From Butyrivibrio hungatei NK4A153 (GTDB taxonomy: Bacteria > Bacillota > Clostridia > Lachnospirales > Lachnospiraceae), in the NCBI RefSeq assembly GCF_000424465.1, contig NZ_KE384196.1:149071-213070 (forward strand): a stretch of DNA of 64,000 nt, read 5' to 3'. The translations under genes were made by a program, and so were the position numbers. Positions 35,862-44,019 of this stretch are shown here, in pieces (positions within the stretch are counted from its first letter, which is position 1; the number at the start of each line of letters is the position of its first letter). The notes beneath the pieces were generated by a model that searched no databases, was not told the DNA's origin, and saw nothing but the letters and a program-made list of their open reading frames with translations.

Positions 35862-36959
35862 GTGGAAAACAAAAGGCAGAGCGGTAGACTTAACAATAAA
35901 AAAATTGCAAAAAGAATTGCGGCAACAGTCGCCGCCTGTTCCTTAGTTTTTATAACAGGATGCGGATCATCCGAAAAGCCTGTAAAGATAGTTTTTACCA
36001 CGGGTTTTGCAAAGGATGAAGTATTCAGGATAGAAGATTCGGTGTGCACCCTCAAGGAGGCCAAGGCATATCTCATAAATACCCAGGAGGGTTATGAGGC
36101 AAGCTTTGGAGAAGAGATATGGGGGCGCGAGACCGGAAGCGAGACTGTCGAGGACAGGTTAAAAGACTCTGTTCTTGCGAAGATTGCTCAGATTAAGACA
36201 ATGGATATTCTGGCAGCGGATAACGGAATTGTGCTTGATGACAAAGAGAACAAAAAAGCTGAAGAAGCAGCGGCTGAGTATTATGCTACACTTTCAGAAG
36301 CCGATATTGCGGCTATGGATGGAATAACGCAGGAAGATATTGCGGGCATATACAAGGATCAGGCTCTTGCAGACAAGCTTTACAACGATATCATCAAAGA
36401 TATAAATCCGGAGATAAGCGATGACGAAGCCAGAACGATAACGATTGAGCAGATTTTGATAAAGACGTATTCGCTTGACGCTAACGGAAATAAGGTAGAA
36501 TTCAATGAGGCCGACAAGGCGGCAGCCAAGTCTAAAGCTGACGGTATATACAGACGGATTAAAGACGAGGGAGCAAGTTTCGAAGAACTTATGCTTGAAT
36601 ATAACGAGTCCGATAAATCGGAACTCTCTTTTGGAAAAGGCGGCGAACAACCCGATTATGAGAGCGTTGCGTTTAATCTCGGAGGCGGTGAGGTGAGCGG
36701 TGTCTTTGCGACAAGTGAAGGTTATGCGATAATCAAGTGCATCAGCAAATTCAATCTTGAGGAAACCGAAGCCAATAAGGTTAAGATCGTTCAGGAGAGA
36801 AAACGTGAAGTTTTCGGTGAGAAGTATGACAGCTTTGTCGCGACACTGAACAAACAGCTCAACGAAAAGCTTTGGAGCAGCGTAACTGTAGGCAAGGATC
36901 CCGAAGTTACCGCTAAGGGACTTATGGAAGTCTATCAGAAATATTTCTCGAAAAAGTGA
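35862..36959 (+). CDS. peptidylprolyl isomerase lipoprotein (PrsA/SurA-like)
   Basis: 365 residues. It begins with GTG preceded by AGGAAAAAAG, a basic stretch, then a lipoprotein signal with lipobox FITGCGSS near residue 38. Residues about 55-180 are a SurA_N-like helical region; about 180-300 a parvulin-type rotamase domain (ITIEQILIKTYSL, AKSKADGIYRRIKDEGASFE, LSFGKGGEQPDYESVAFNLG, TSEGYAIIKCI). It folds exported proteins at the membrane surface. It follows leuA by 21 nt and may be co-transcribed; a strong terminator follows. Confidence 0.87.
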   Translation: MENKRQSGRLNNKKIAKRIAATVAACSLVFITGCGSSEKPVKIVFTTGFAKDEVFRIEDSVCTLKEAKAYLINTQEGYEASFGEEIWGRETGSETVEDRLKDSVLAKIAQIKTMDILAADNGIVLDDKENKKAEEAAAEYYATLSEADIAAMDGITQEDIAGIYKDQALADKLYNDIIKDINPEISDDEARTITIEQILIKTYSLDANGNKVEFNEADKAAAKSKADGIYRRIKDEGASFEELMLEYNESDKSELSFGKGGEQPDYESVAFNLGGGEVSGVFATSEGYAIIKCISKFNLEETEANKVKIVQERKREVFGEKYDSFVATLNKQLNEKLWSSVTVGKDPEVTAKGLMEVYQKYFSKK

Positions 36960-36982
36960 TAATTTAACAGAAGTGTCAAAAT

Positions 36983-37025
36983 GACGTATGATTTTTACTT
37001 TGGTAAGAATCATACGTCTATTTTT
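36983..37025 (+). terminator. rho-independent terminator
   Basis: GACGTATGATT (36983-36993) with AATCATACGTC (37008-37018), then TATTTTTATC. It closes the leuA-PPIase unit. The remaining 37026-37213 is AT-rich leader of the next gene, with no other feature seen. Confidence 0.82.
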
Positions 37026-37213
37026 ATCCATTTTAGACAAAATGGAAGCGCTACCAATGGCAATATGCACAAATAAAACATGAAAAATCTATGATTTATG
37101 GTCAAGAAGTAAAAAAAGTGCTTGATGAAGTAAAAAAAATATGTTCAGAATATTTACTTAATCGTTTATATTATTATCAGTAGTATCAAAATTACACCGA
37201 GGTGATGATAAGC

Positions 37214-37795
37214 ATGAAAAATTTAAAAAAGACTTCTATTATACTTGCTTTGATTATGGTGATGCTTATCCCCACAGGTTGCGGTTCCGCAAACAAAATT
37301 GAATCCTGGGCAAAGGATTATGAGCCGAGTGAAGAGTATCTTGCTCTTTATGATGACGGAAAGGCTGTTTGCGAAGGTAAGAATTATACATATGTTAAGG
37401 ATGATGACAGTATCACCCTTACCGATAAAGATGGTAATTCGATAGAACACAGATACTACATGGATAATGAAAAAATGGTTTTTTATATAGCATCGGTTTA
37501 TGACTATCAGGATGAAGGGGATCCTGATGGAATTGTTGGGAATTGGGCTTGCGGTAATAATGTTTTCAGATTTTTACCCGCGCCTAAATTGGAGTTTAGT
37601 GAGGAGGATGCTTTCTATGGCCACTATTCAGTGGATGAAGCAAATTCCAGTGTGAAACTTATGTATGATGCACCTATTCCGGATGCGACTTTCTATTATT
37701 CTTTGGACGGCAAGAAACTTACAATCGATTATCCCTGGCCTTTAGTTAAGACTCAGGAGAAAGACACGACCAAGAAGGATGAGGGTACAACGTAA
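37214..37795 (+). CDS. hypothetical lipoprotein
   Basis: About 193 residues. Lipoprotein signal (KKTSIILALIMVMLIPTGCGS), then a small beta-rich domain with repeated short strands (KNYTYVKDDDSITLTDKDGN, KMVFYIASVYDYQDEGD, GNWACGNNVFRF, KLTIDYPWPL), resembling lipocalin-like or DUF5640-type domains of clostridial lipoproteins. ATG 37214 is preferred because GAGGTGAT lies 8-9 nt upstream. The gene precedes the sugar importer by 78 nt. Function unknown. Confidence 0.6.
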   Translation: MKNLKKTSIILALIMVMLIPTGCGSANKIESWAKDYEPSEEYLALYDDGKAVCEGKNYTYVKDDDSITLTDKDGNSIEHRYYMDNEKMVFYIASVYDYQDEGDPDGIVGNWACGNNVFRFLPAPKLEFSEEDAFYGHYSVDEANSSVKLMYDAPIPDATFYYSLDGKKLTIDYPWPLVKTQEKDTTKKDEGTT

Positions 37796-37845
37796 TCGAA
37801 ACGCATGGCGCGTTTACGATAGATCATGGCAGTAAGACTGCCAAA
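37796..37845 (+). promoter_or_regulatory. two dyads in front of the sugar importer
   Basis: The first is ATCGAAACGC (37795-37804) opposed to GCGTTTACGAT at 37810-37820, an imperfect 26-nt palindrome of cre/LacI-like appearance. The second is the perfect 7-bp hairpin TGGCAGTAAGACTGCCA at 37829-37845. Operator or leader functions are inferred from position only. Confidence 0.4.
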
Positions 37846-37873
37846 AACCATTATTAAGAAGGAGAGGTATGAA

Positions 37874-39244
37874 ATGGAGAAGAAGCGTTTAGTTTCAATG
37901 TTATTGGCGGGCGTAATGACTCTTTCTCTTGTTGGATGCGGAGATACAGCTTCAGCACCTGCAGAATCAGGTGACAACGGTGCAGCTGCAGCAACAGAGG
38001 CAGGAGCAGACGCAGGAGCAGATGCAGGAGCAGAAGCAAGTGCAGCAGGTGCTGGATTGGATGACAGCACACCTATTACTCTTAACATGTGGTGTATCGC
38101 TACAGAGAGTGATTCAAACCGTAAGTCTTACGAGACAGCTATTAAGGAGATGGAGACAAACCATCCAAATGTTACTTTGAACTGGGAAGCTTTTGAGAAC
38201 GAGTCTTACAAGACAAAGATCAAAGCTGCAGTATCAGCAAACGAAATGCCTGACATTTTCTTTACATGGTCATGTGCATTCCTTGGTGATTTCGTAAGCG
38301 CAGGAAAGGTACAGTGCCTTGACGAAGCATACGAGAAGTATAAGAACGAGCTTCCTGAAGCTATGCTTAAGAACACAACATTTGACGGAAAACACTACGG
38401 TGTTCCGCTTACAATGAATATTGTAGGTCTTTTCGCTAACATGGATATCCTCAAAGAAGCAGGATATGATGAGATTCCCGGAACTTATGAAGATTTCATT
38501 AAGTGCTGTGATGCTCTTAAGGCTAAGGGCAAGATTCCTTTCGGATGTGCAGGTAAGGAAACATGGTGCGTAACTGAGTATCTTGAGTCTATCATCGAGA
38601 AGAGCGCAGGTGCTTCTACACTTGATGCTATCTTCGCAGGAACTGATTCATGGAACAATCAGGACGTTGCTGATGCCGTTGATACATTCCAGAAGCTCAT
38701 CAAAGACGGATACTTCGATCCTTCAGGAATCGGTCTTTCAAACGACGAAGTTAAGGCTAACTTCATGGCAGGCAAGTACGCATTCTACATGAATGGTACA
38801 TGGAACTGTGCAGACTTTGCAGCAAATGCAGACTTCTTACCTAAGGTTAAGGTTGGTGAGTTCCCTGTAATCAACGCTGACAAGTCAAAGCTTGGCCAGC
38901 TCATCGGTGGACCTTCTGATACACTTGCAGTTGCAGCTTCATCACCTAACGCTGCAGCAGCTGCTGATTACACATTCGAGCTTGGTAAGCTTATCTGCCA
39001 CTACGGTTACCTTGATGGTTGCGGACTTCCTGCATGGACACCTTACGGTGACACAAGTTCTGTAAATCCTCTTACACAGGCTGTTGCAGATATCGTTCAG
39101 AAGTCTGATTACATGGTTCTCTTCGGAGATACAGCTATGGCAGCAGATAAGGCTCAGACATACCTTTCATATGTTGATCAGGTTTATGGATGCCAGATCG
39201 ATGGAAAAGGATTCATCGAAGGTCTTGCTAAGGATATTAAGTAA
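37874..39244 (+). CDS. sugar ABC transporter substrate-binding lipoprotein
   Basis: 456 residues of solute-binding family 1. Lipobox LSLVGCGDT near residue 21, an Ala/Gly/Glu linker built from three 12-nt direct repeats (GCAGGAGCAGA), then ITLNMWCIATESDSNRKSYE and two-lobed domain motifs (MPDIFFTWSCAFLGDFVSAG, YGVPLTMNIVGLFANMDIL, FMAGKYAFYMNGTW). It captures a carbohydrate outside the cell and delivers it to the permease pair that follows; the sugar is not identifiable. AAGGAGAGG precedes ATG 37874. Its codon use is strongly biased and smoother than neighbours, suggesting high expression. Confidence 0.92.
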   Translation: MEKKRLVSMLLAGVMTLSLVGCGDTASAPAESGDNGAAAATEAGADAGADAGAEASAAGAGLDDSTPITLNMWCIATESDSNRKSYETAIKEMETNHPNVTLNWEAFENESYKTKIKAAVSANEMPDIFFTWSCAFLGDFVSAGKVQCLDEAYEKYKNELPEAMLKNTTFDGKHYGVPLTMNIVGLFANMDILKEAGYDEIPGTYEDFIKCCDALKAKGKIPFGCAGKETWCVTEYLESIIEKSAGASTLDAIFAGTDSWNNQDVADAVDTFQKLIKDGYFDPSGIGLSNDEVKANFMAGKYAFYMNGTWNCADFAANADFLPKVKVGEFPVINADKSKLGQLIGGPSDTLAVAASSPNAAAAADYTFELGKLICHYGYLDGCGLPAWTPYGDTSSVNPLTQAVADIVQKSDYMVLFGDTAMAADKAQTYLSYVDQVYGCQIDGKGFIEGLAKDIK

Positions 39245-39286
39245 TTCTTTTTTGAAGAGTTTGTTAATCTAAATTGATTTTATTTT

Positions 39287-39326
39287 GGTTCTTCCTGTGC
39301 TTCCAATGGGAAGCATAGGGGGAACC
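39287..39326 (+). promoter_or_regulatory. intercistronic hairpin between binding protein and permease genes
   Basis: GGTTC...GTGCTTCC (39287-39304) folds back on GGGAAGCA...GGAACC (39308-39326), a long imperfect stem with a 3-nt loop. Without a good T-run it probably acts as an mRNA stabiliser or partial terminator that keeps binding-protein expression above permease expression. Confidence 0.55.
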
Positions 39327-39351
39327 GTATTTTGTTGGAAGGTTATTTTGT

Positions 39352-40266
39352 ATGGAAAGAGATAAGAGTGCGTTAAATCAGAAGAGGAATAAGGAGTTGA
39401 AAAAGGGACTGGCAGTCTTTGTATTTCTGCTTCCCGGATTACTTTTATTCGTTAGTATTTTAATTGCTCCCATTGCAGTTTCTTTGTACAAAAGTTTGTT
39501 TGACTGGAATGGGTTTACGGAAGGAACATTCATAGGATTAGCCAACTATCAAGAGCTGTTCACAAACGGATCTATTAAGTTCATGATCTCATTGAAGAAC
39601 TCGCTTATATTGGCACTATTTTCAGTATTTATACAGTTACCGCTTGCATTGTTGCTTGCACTTATACTTGGAAGAAAACCTAAGGGCGAGCGTTTCTACC
39701 TTACAGTTTTCTTTATGCCCGTGCTTATTTCAACTGTTGTTATCGGTCAGCTCTGGCTTAAGATTTACAACCCTGATTACGGTATTTTGAACAGATTCCT
39801 TGGAGCAATCCATTTGGAGAGTTTGCAGCATATTTGGGTCGGTGATCCCAAGACTGCTCTTGGAAGTATCGTTGTTCCCACAATCTGGCAGTATGTCGGT
39901 TATCACATGCTTCTTATGTATGCGGGAGTTAAAGGTGTTTCACCCGACCTTAGAGAAGCAGCAATGATTGACGGCGCTACAAAGTGGCAGACAGACAGAT
40001 TCATTGTTATCCCGATCATTAAGCCTATTATCAGAGTAAGTGTTATCTTCGCTGTTACAGGTTCACTTAAGACATACGACCTTGTTCGTATCCTGACAGA
40101 CGGAGGTCCTTATCAGACAACCGAAGTTCCGAGTACATTGCTCGAATATATGTTGTTCTTGAGAAACAGATACGGAATGGGAAGTACGATCTCTGTAATG
40201 CTTATTGCTCTGTGCTTCGCGTTTGCGTTACTAATTAGTGCTGCATTTAAGGAAAAGGATAAGTAA
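39352..40266 (+). CDS. sugar ABC transporter permease
   Basis: 304 residues, six transmembrane helices, MalF/UgpA type. The ATPase-docking EAA loop is visible at DLREAAMIDGATKWQTDRFI near residue 202. It shares one base with the next gene's start (stop TAA and following ATG overlap), implying coupled translation. It lies between the binding protein and the second permease. No ATPase is encoded nearby, so a shared MsmK-type ATPase is expected. Confidence 0.93.
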   Translation: MERDKSALNQKRNKELKKGLAVFVFLLPGLLLFVSILIAPIAVSLYKSLFDWNGFTEGTFIGLANYQELFTNGSIKFMISLKNSLILALFSVFIQLPLALLLALILGRKPKGERFYLTVFFMPVLISTVVIGQLWLKIYNPDYGILNRFLGAIHLESLQHIWVGDPKTALGSIVVPTIWQYVGYHMLLMYAGVKGVSPDLREAAMIDGATKWQTDRFIVIPIIKPIIRVSVIFAVTGSLKTYDLVRILTDGGPYQTTEVPSTLLEYMLFLRNRYGMGSTISVMLIALCFAFALLISAAFKEKDK

Positions 40267-41093
40267 TGATGGTAGGTAAGAAAAAAACATTTGTATATAT
40301 ACTTTTGGTTATCTGGTCGATAATCAATTTATTCCCGATATATTTCATGTTTACATTCTCTCTTAAGGGAAATGATGAGATTTTCGGAGAAAATATCATA
40401 GGACTTCCCAAGCATTGGTTGTGGTCCAACTATAGCTCAGCTTTGAGCACCGGAAATATGGCGTTGTACTTTGTAAACAGTTTACTTGTTACAGCGATTT
40501 CAATAGGTATTTCAATTATTGCCGCAATGATGGCAACATATGCGCTTACACGTATTAAGTGGAAACTCAGTAAGATCACAAATGCATTCTTTATGCTTGG
40601 ACTTACAATTCCGCTTCAGGCTTCAATCGTTCCTGTATACGTAGTGCTTTCAAAGCTTCACTGGCTCAATAAGTATTCAACACTTATTGTTCCTTACTCA
40701 GCTTTCACACTTTCAATGTCGATTCTTATTTGTACGGGATTCATGGTAGATATTCCGTATGACCTTGATGAGGCTGCGATTATCGACGGATGTGGTCTTT
40801 TCGGAACATTCTTTAAGATCATCATGCCGCTTATGAAGCCTGCTCTTTCAACAGTAGGTATCTATGCATACCTTCAGTGCTGGAACGAGTTCATGTTTGC
40901 GAACGTATTCATTTCAGATCAGAAGCACAGAACATTGCCTGTAGGTATTAAGGCTTTGTCAGGTGCGTACACAACTGATTGGGGCCCGATCGGTGCGGCT
41001 CTTGTAATCGCAACATTCCCGACACTTATTGCTTATGTATTCTTAAGCAGAAGGATTCAGGACAGCTTCATTGCCGGCGCGGTTAAGGGTTGA
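40266..41093 (+). CDS. sugar ABC transporter permease
   Basis: 275 residues, six transmembrane helices, MalG/UgpE type, with the EAA loop DLDEAAIIDGCGLFGTFFKI near residue 170 and the C-terminal SFIAGAVKG ending typical of carbohydrate permeases. It overlaps the upstream permease stop by one base. A terminator at 41125-41155 follows. Confidence 0.93.
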   Translation: MMVGKKKTFVYILLVIWSIINLFPIYFMFTFSLKGNDEIFGENIIGLPKHWLWSNYSSALSTGNMALYFVNSLLVTAISIGISIIAAMMATYALTRIKWKLSKITNAFFMLGLTIPLQASIVPVYVVLSKLHWLNKYSTLIVPYSAFTLSMSILICTGFMVDIPYDLDEAAIIDGCGLFGTFFKIIMPLMKPALSTVGIYAYLQCWNEFMFANVFISDQKHRTLPVGIKALSGAYTTDWGPIGAALVIATFPTLIAYVFLSRRIQDSFIAGAVKG

Positions 41094-41124
41094 TGTGAGC
41101 TTATAATTTAATATTGAATTTCGA

Positions 41125-41155
41125 GACTCGGCATCTTATGATGGCGAGTCTTTTT
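41125..41155 (+). terminator. rho-independent terminator
   Basis: GACTCGGCATC (41125-41135) with GATGGCGAGTC (41140-41150), one G-G mismatch, followed by five T. It separates the importer from the two-component genes. Confidence 0.8.
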
Positions 41156-41250
41156 GCTAATAGAACGAAAAAATGGTATCTTTTTATAGAGCGTTTATTG
41201 ATATTTATATTTTTCAATATGAAATTATTAATATTGGTATGGGAAAAAAT

Positions 41251-43032
41251 ATGATCGATCAGGTTGGGGATAAGTTAAAAAAAACTACGCTTTCGTCAAG
41301 CTTTAGAAGCACCATGATTGGCATTGTAATGATAGTTTTTGTGTCTTTTTTGATCTCGACATATATCATTACGGAAAAAGAACGCAAAGCATATGTAATA
41401 AGAGAATCAGAAAGTGTGCTTAAAGCTCTTTCCAATAATATAAGTTCCGATCTTAAGAACTATATGGATGTTTCGAGGCTTGTTATAACGGACAGAAGAC
41501 TTGTTACCTTTCTTAAAGCGGATTTAAGTGCTGTCGATGAAAATATGACAAATGATGCCAGATACGGAATGATGGATATATTGAACGCGGCAGAAGGCGT
41601 GGATTCTGTTATGGCATTTAGAGAAGACGAGAAAATGGTCTCAACCAACAGAATTTCCTATGAGTATGATGATACGCTTATGAATTCGAGGGAGTGGAGA
41701 GATACCATATATTCCAACGAAGGAAGAGCAACCGTTACTTTGAATTGTGGCGGTGTTGCGAGGAGAATCGACGATAAGCCGCTGGTTACGATTGAGAGGG
41801 CGATAAATGACATAAATTCGCAGAAGCGTATCGGAATAATGATGATGAACATATCGTCAAATGTTTTTCAGGATATGCTCAATAAGCTTCGCTATGATAA
41901 TATTTGTATCCTTGGTGCAGATGGATGCTTTATCGCAGGAAACGAGGGATATTTGAATTATTACAGTCCCGGATTTGCGGTTGGCGGGATAAAGAATAAG
42001 AATATCAAAGTAGATAACAAGCGCATGCTTTTATCGGCATGCTGTGTTGATAATTATCCGATCGTTATAATGAGAGTATCGAAGTATGGAACCGAGGGCA
42101 TACCGTATGGAATCTTGTATGTGCTGATGGTTCTTTTGCTCGTGTTTGTAGTTTTGGCGGTTCACATGGGAATCTTTATCAAGACCGATATAACGGATCC
42201 AATATACAAGCTTTCCGAATCAATGGAAAAAAATAAGAGGACGGGTGACCTTAAGACTATTGATATTGATATGCCTTCAAGCGAGCTTGAAATGCTTAAG
42301 GACGATTACAATAATCTTATCGATCACGTCAACGAGCTTATCGGTACTTTGATCGAAAAGGAGAAGACTCTTCAGCGAGCTGAGATGAGAGTCTTGCAGG
42401 AACAGATCAAGCCGCATTTTTTGTACAATTCTCTTGAAACAATAGGTTTTCTTGCACTAGATGCGGGAGCGGTCAAGGTGCACGATTCACTTGAGGTACT
42501 CGGAAGTTTTTACAGAAATTTCCTGAGCAAGGGAGACAGGGTTATACCTCTTTCAAGGGAAGTGCAGATAGTTAAGGATTACCTGGCGCTTCAGAAGTTG
42601 CGCTACGGAGATATTTTTGAAGATGAGTATGATATAGATGAAAAGACCAATAAGTTTATTCTGCCAAAGCTGATACTTCAGCCGCTTGTGGAAAACAGTA
42701 TATATCATGGCATCAGGATGAAAGGTGAGAAGGGAAGTATTAAAATAAGTTCTAAGCTTGAAGATGGTTTTCTTCATTTGAAAGTTCGTGACACAGGTGT
42801 TGGAATGACACAGGATCAGATTGACAAGATCTTGCACTCAGACAGAAATTTTAAAGGAGAGATTGAGGGCGAGAGTTTCGGGCTGTGGGGAACCATTGAA
42901 AGAATCAGGATTTATTGCGGAAGTAACGATGTTGTCAGGATTGACAGCGAAGTAGGGGAATACACGGAGATAGAGTTTATTATCTCGGAAGAAATGGCAA
43001 TAAGGGGCGTAAGTGATGGACAGAAAATATAG
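41251..43032 (+). CDS. YesM-type sensor histidine kinase
   Basis: About 593 residues. Transmembrane helix near residues 24-43, an extracytoplasmic sensor domain, a second helix (LYVLMVLLLVFVVLAVHMG), HAMP linker (DPIYKLSESMEK), the His_kinase domain with phospho-accepting histidine in LQEQIKPHFLYNSLETIG (residue about 389) and the ATPase domain (VENSIYHGIR, DTGVGMTQDQID, GLWGTIERI). This is the Bacillus YesM subfamily that senses extracellular sugars together with YesN-type regulators. The start is unclear; 41239 and an ATG at 41173 are in frame and ribosome sites are weak. Its 3' end overlaps the regulator gene by 17 nt. Confidence 0.9.
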   Translation: MIDQVGDKLKKTTLSSSFRSTMIGIVMIVFVSFLISTYIITEKERKAYVIRESESVLKALSNNISSDLKNYMDVSRLVITDRRLVTFLKADLSAVDENMTNDARYGMMDILNAAEGVDSVMAFREDEKMVSTNRISYEYDDTLMNSREWRDTIYSNEGRATVTLNCGGVARRIDDKPLVTIERAINDINSQKRIGIMMMNISSNVFQDMLNKLRYDNICILGADGCFIAGNEGYLNYYSPGFAVGGIKNKNIKVDNKRMLLSACCVDNYPIVIMRVSKYGTEGIPYGILYVLMVLLLVFVVLAVHMGIFIKTDITDPIYKLSESMEKNKRTGDLKTIDIDMPSSELEMLKDDYNNLIDHVNELIGTLIEKEKTLQRAEMRVLQEQIKPHFLYNSLETIGFLALDAGAVKVHDSLEVLGSFYRNFLSKGDRVIPLSREVQIVKDYLALQKLRYGDIFEDEYDIDEKTNKFILPKLILQPLVENSIYHGIRMKGEKGSIKISSKLEDGFLHLKVRDTGVGMTQDQIDKILHSDRNFKGEIEGESFGLWGTIERIRIYCGSNDVVRIDSEVGEYTEIEFIISEEMAIRGVSDGQKI

Positions 43033-43777
43033 GGTTATGATAATAGATGATGAGGAGTCGGCTCGGAAGCTTATGCGTGCAGCGATAAATTGGGGAGAGC
43101 TGGGCATGGAAGTTGTCGGAGAAGCGGCAAGCGGCATAGAAGCAATAAATGTTATTGACGACCTTAAGCCGGATATAGCATTTGTTGATATTTCAATGCC
43201 TTTCATGGACGGAATAGAATTTACCCAGACTGCGACGGGGCGATATCCGAATCTTGTAATAATAATAATGACTGCGATAAACCAGTTCGAGTATGCAAGG
43301 AGATGTGTGAGTCTTCCGGTATTTGACTATATGCTTAAGCCTATGGTCAGAACAGAGATCACAAAGGTCCTTGAGAGGGCAAAAAAGATGCTTGATGCAT
43401 CAAACGATACATGGGAAGAACCAAAGAGCGAACCTGTTGTATTGTCTGCAGAAGAGAACAATACGACCGAACTGATAAAAAAATACGTTGAGGACAACTT
43501 TGCCGATTCAAAGCTAAATCTCGCATACATAGCACAACACTTTGGTTTTAGTGCAAGTTATCTCTCACGAAAATTCAAGCAGGAGACCGGCAGCAACTTC
43601 ATCGAATACCTCACAGACCTTCGCATGAAAAAAGCCATGCAGATAGCCAGAGCCAACGTTAAGATGTATCAGGCTGCCGCCGAAGTCGGCATTCCCGATC
43701 CCAACTACTTCAGCCGCTGTTTCAAAAAATACGCCGGAATGAGCTACTCCGAGTACGTCTCCTCCAAATACGAATAA
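43016..43777 (+). CDS. YesN-type response regulator, AraC-like output
   Basis: 253 residues. Receiver domain with acidic pocket MIIDDEESARKL, phospho-accepting aspartate in IAFVDISMPFMDGIEF (residue 58) and lysine in FDYMLKPM near 107. The C-terminal 100 residues are an AraC HTH domain (LNLAYIAQHFGFSASYLSRK, VKMYQAAAEVGIPDPNYFSR). ATG 43016 is preferred over GTG 43013; AAGGGGCG lies upstream inside the kinase gene. It likely activates the upstream sugar importer. Confidence 0.92.
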   Translation: MDRKYRVMIIDDEESARKLMRAAINWGELGMEVVGEAASGIEAINVIDDLKPDIAFVDISMPFMDGIEFTQTATGRYPNLVIIIMTAINQFEYARRCVSLPVFDYMLKPMVRTEITKVLERAKKMLDASNDTWEEPKSEPVVLSAEENNTTELIKKYVEDNFADSKLNLAYIAQHFGFSASYLSRKFKQETGSNFIEYLTDLRMKKAMQIARANVKMYQAAAEVGIPDPNYFSRCFKKYAGMSYSEYVSSKYE

Positions 43778-43783
43778 ACTAAG

Positions 43784-43883
43784 TGCATCGTTCACAGCAT
43801 CGCCATTTACAGACTGCCACACATGCATCTGTGCGGCGGTGCCTGTGTGGCAGGCTGTAAATGGCGAGGATTGAATCGATGCA
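43784..43883. repeat. 100-nt inverted repeat between the YesN-type gene and htpG
   Basis: Outer arms TGCATCG (43784-43790) and CGATGCA (43877-43883) enclose an inner stem: CGCCATTTACAG at 43801-43812 with CTGTAAATGGCG at 43854-43865, and CTGCCACACA with TGTGTGGCAG (43814-43823, 43844-43853). No T-run follows. It lies directly upstream of the CIRCE element. Like the 87-nt palindrome before thrS, it sits between two separate transcription units. Confidence 0.8.
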
Positions 43884-43889
43884 GGCTTG

Positions 43890-43916
43890 TTAGCACTCAT
43901 GTTTGGTGAGTGCTAA
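43890..43916. promoter_or_regulatory. CIRCE element (HrcA operator)
   Basis: TTAGCACTC-N9-GAGTGCTAA, a perfect match to the Controlling Inverted Repeat of Chaperone Expression consensus. It lies about 8 nt before the -35 box of the htpG promoter and 104 nt before the start codon, indicating heat-shock control of htpG by HrcA. Confidence 0.95.
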
Positions 43917-43923
43917 TTTTTTA

Positions 43924-43952
43924 TTGACTTTTGCGAGTGGGGGAATTAAACT
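43924..43952 (+). promoter_or_regulatory. htpG promoter
   Basis: TTGACT at 43924-43929 and TAAACT at 43947-43952 with a 17-nt spacer. The CIRCE lies just upstream of it. Confidence 0.65.
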
Positions 43953-44019
43953 TTTATTTGTACGGTGGAGGGAGACTGAGACTGTGCATATACTGAAATG
44001 ATGCAAAGGAGTGAGAGTT

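Noticed and set aside
41173..41250. Upstream start for the YesM-type kinase
   Set aside because: No ribosome site and it would lie just after the terminator; 41239 or 41251 fit better, though none is certain.
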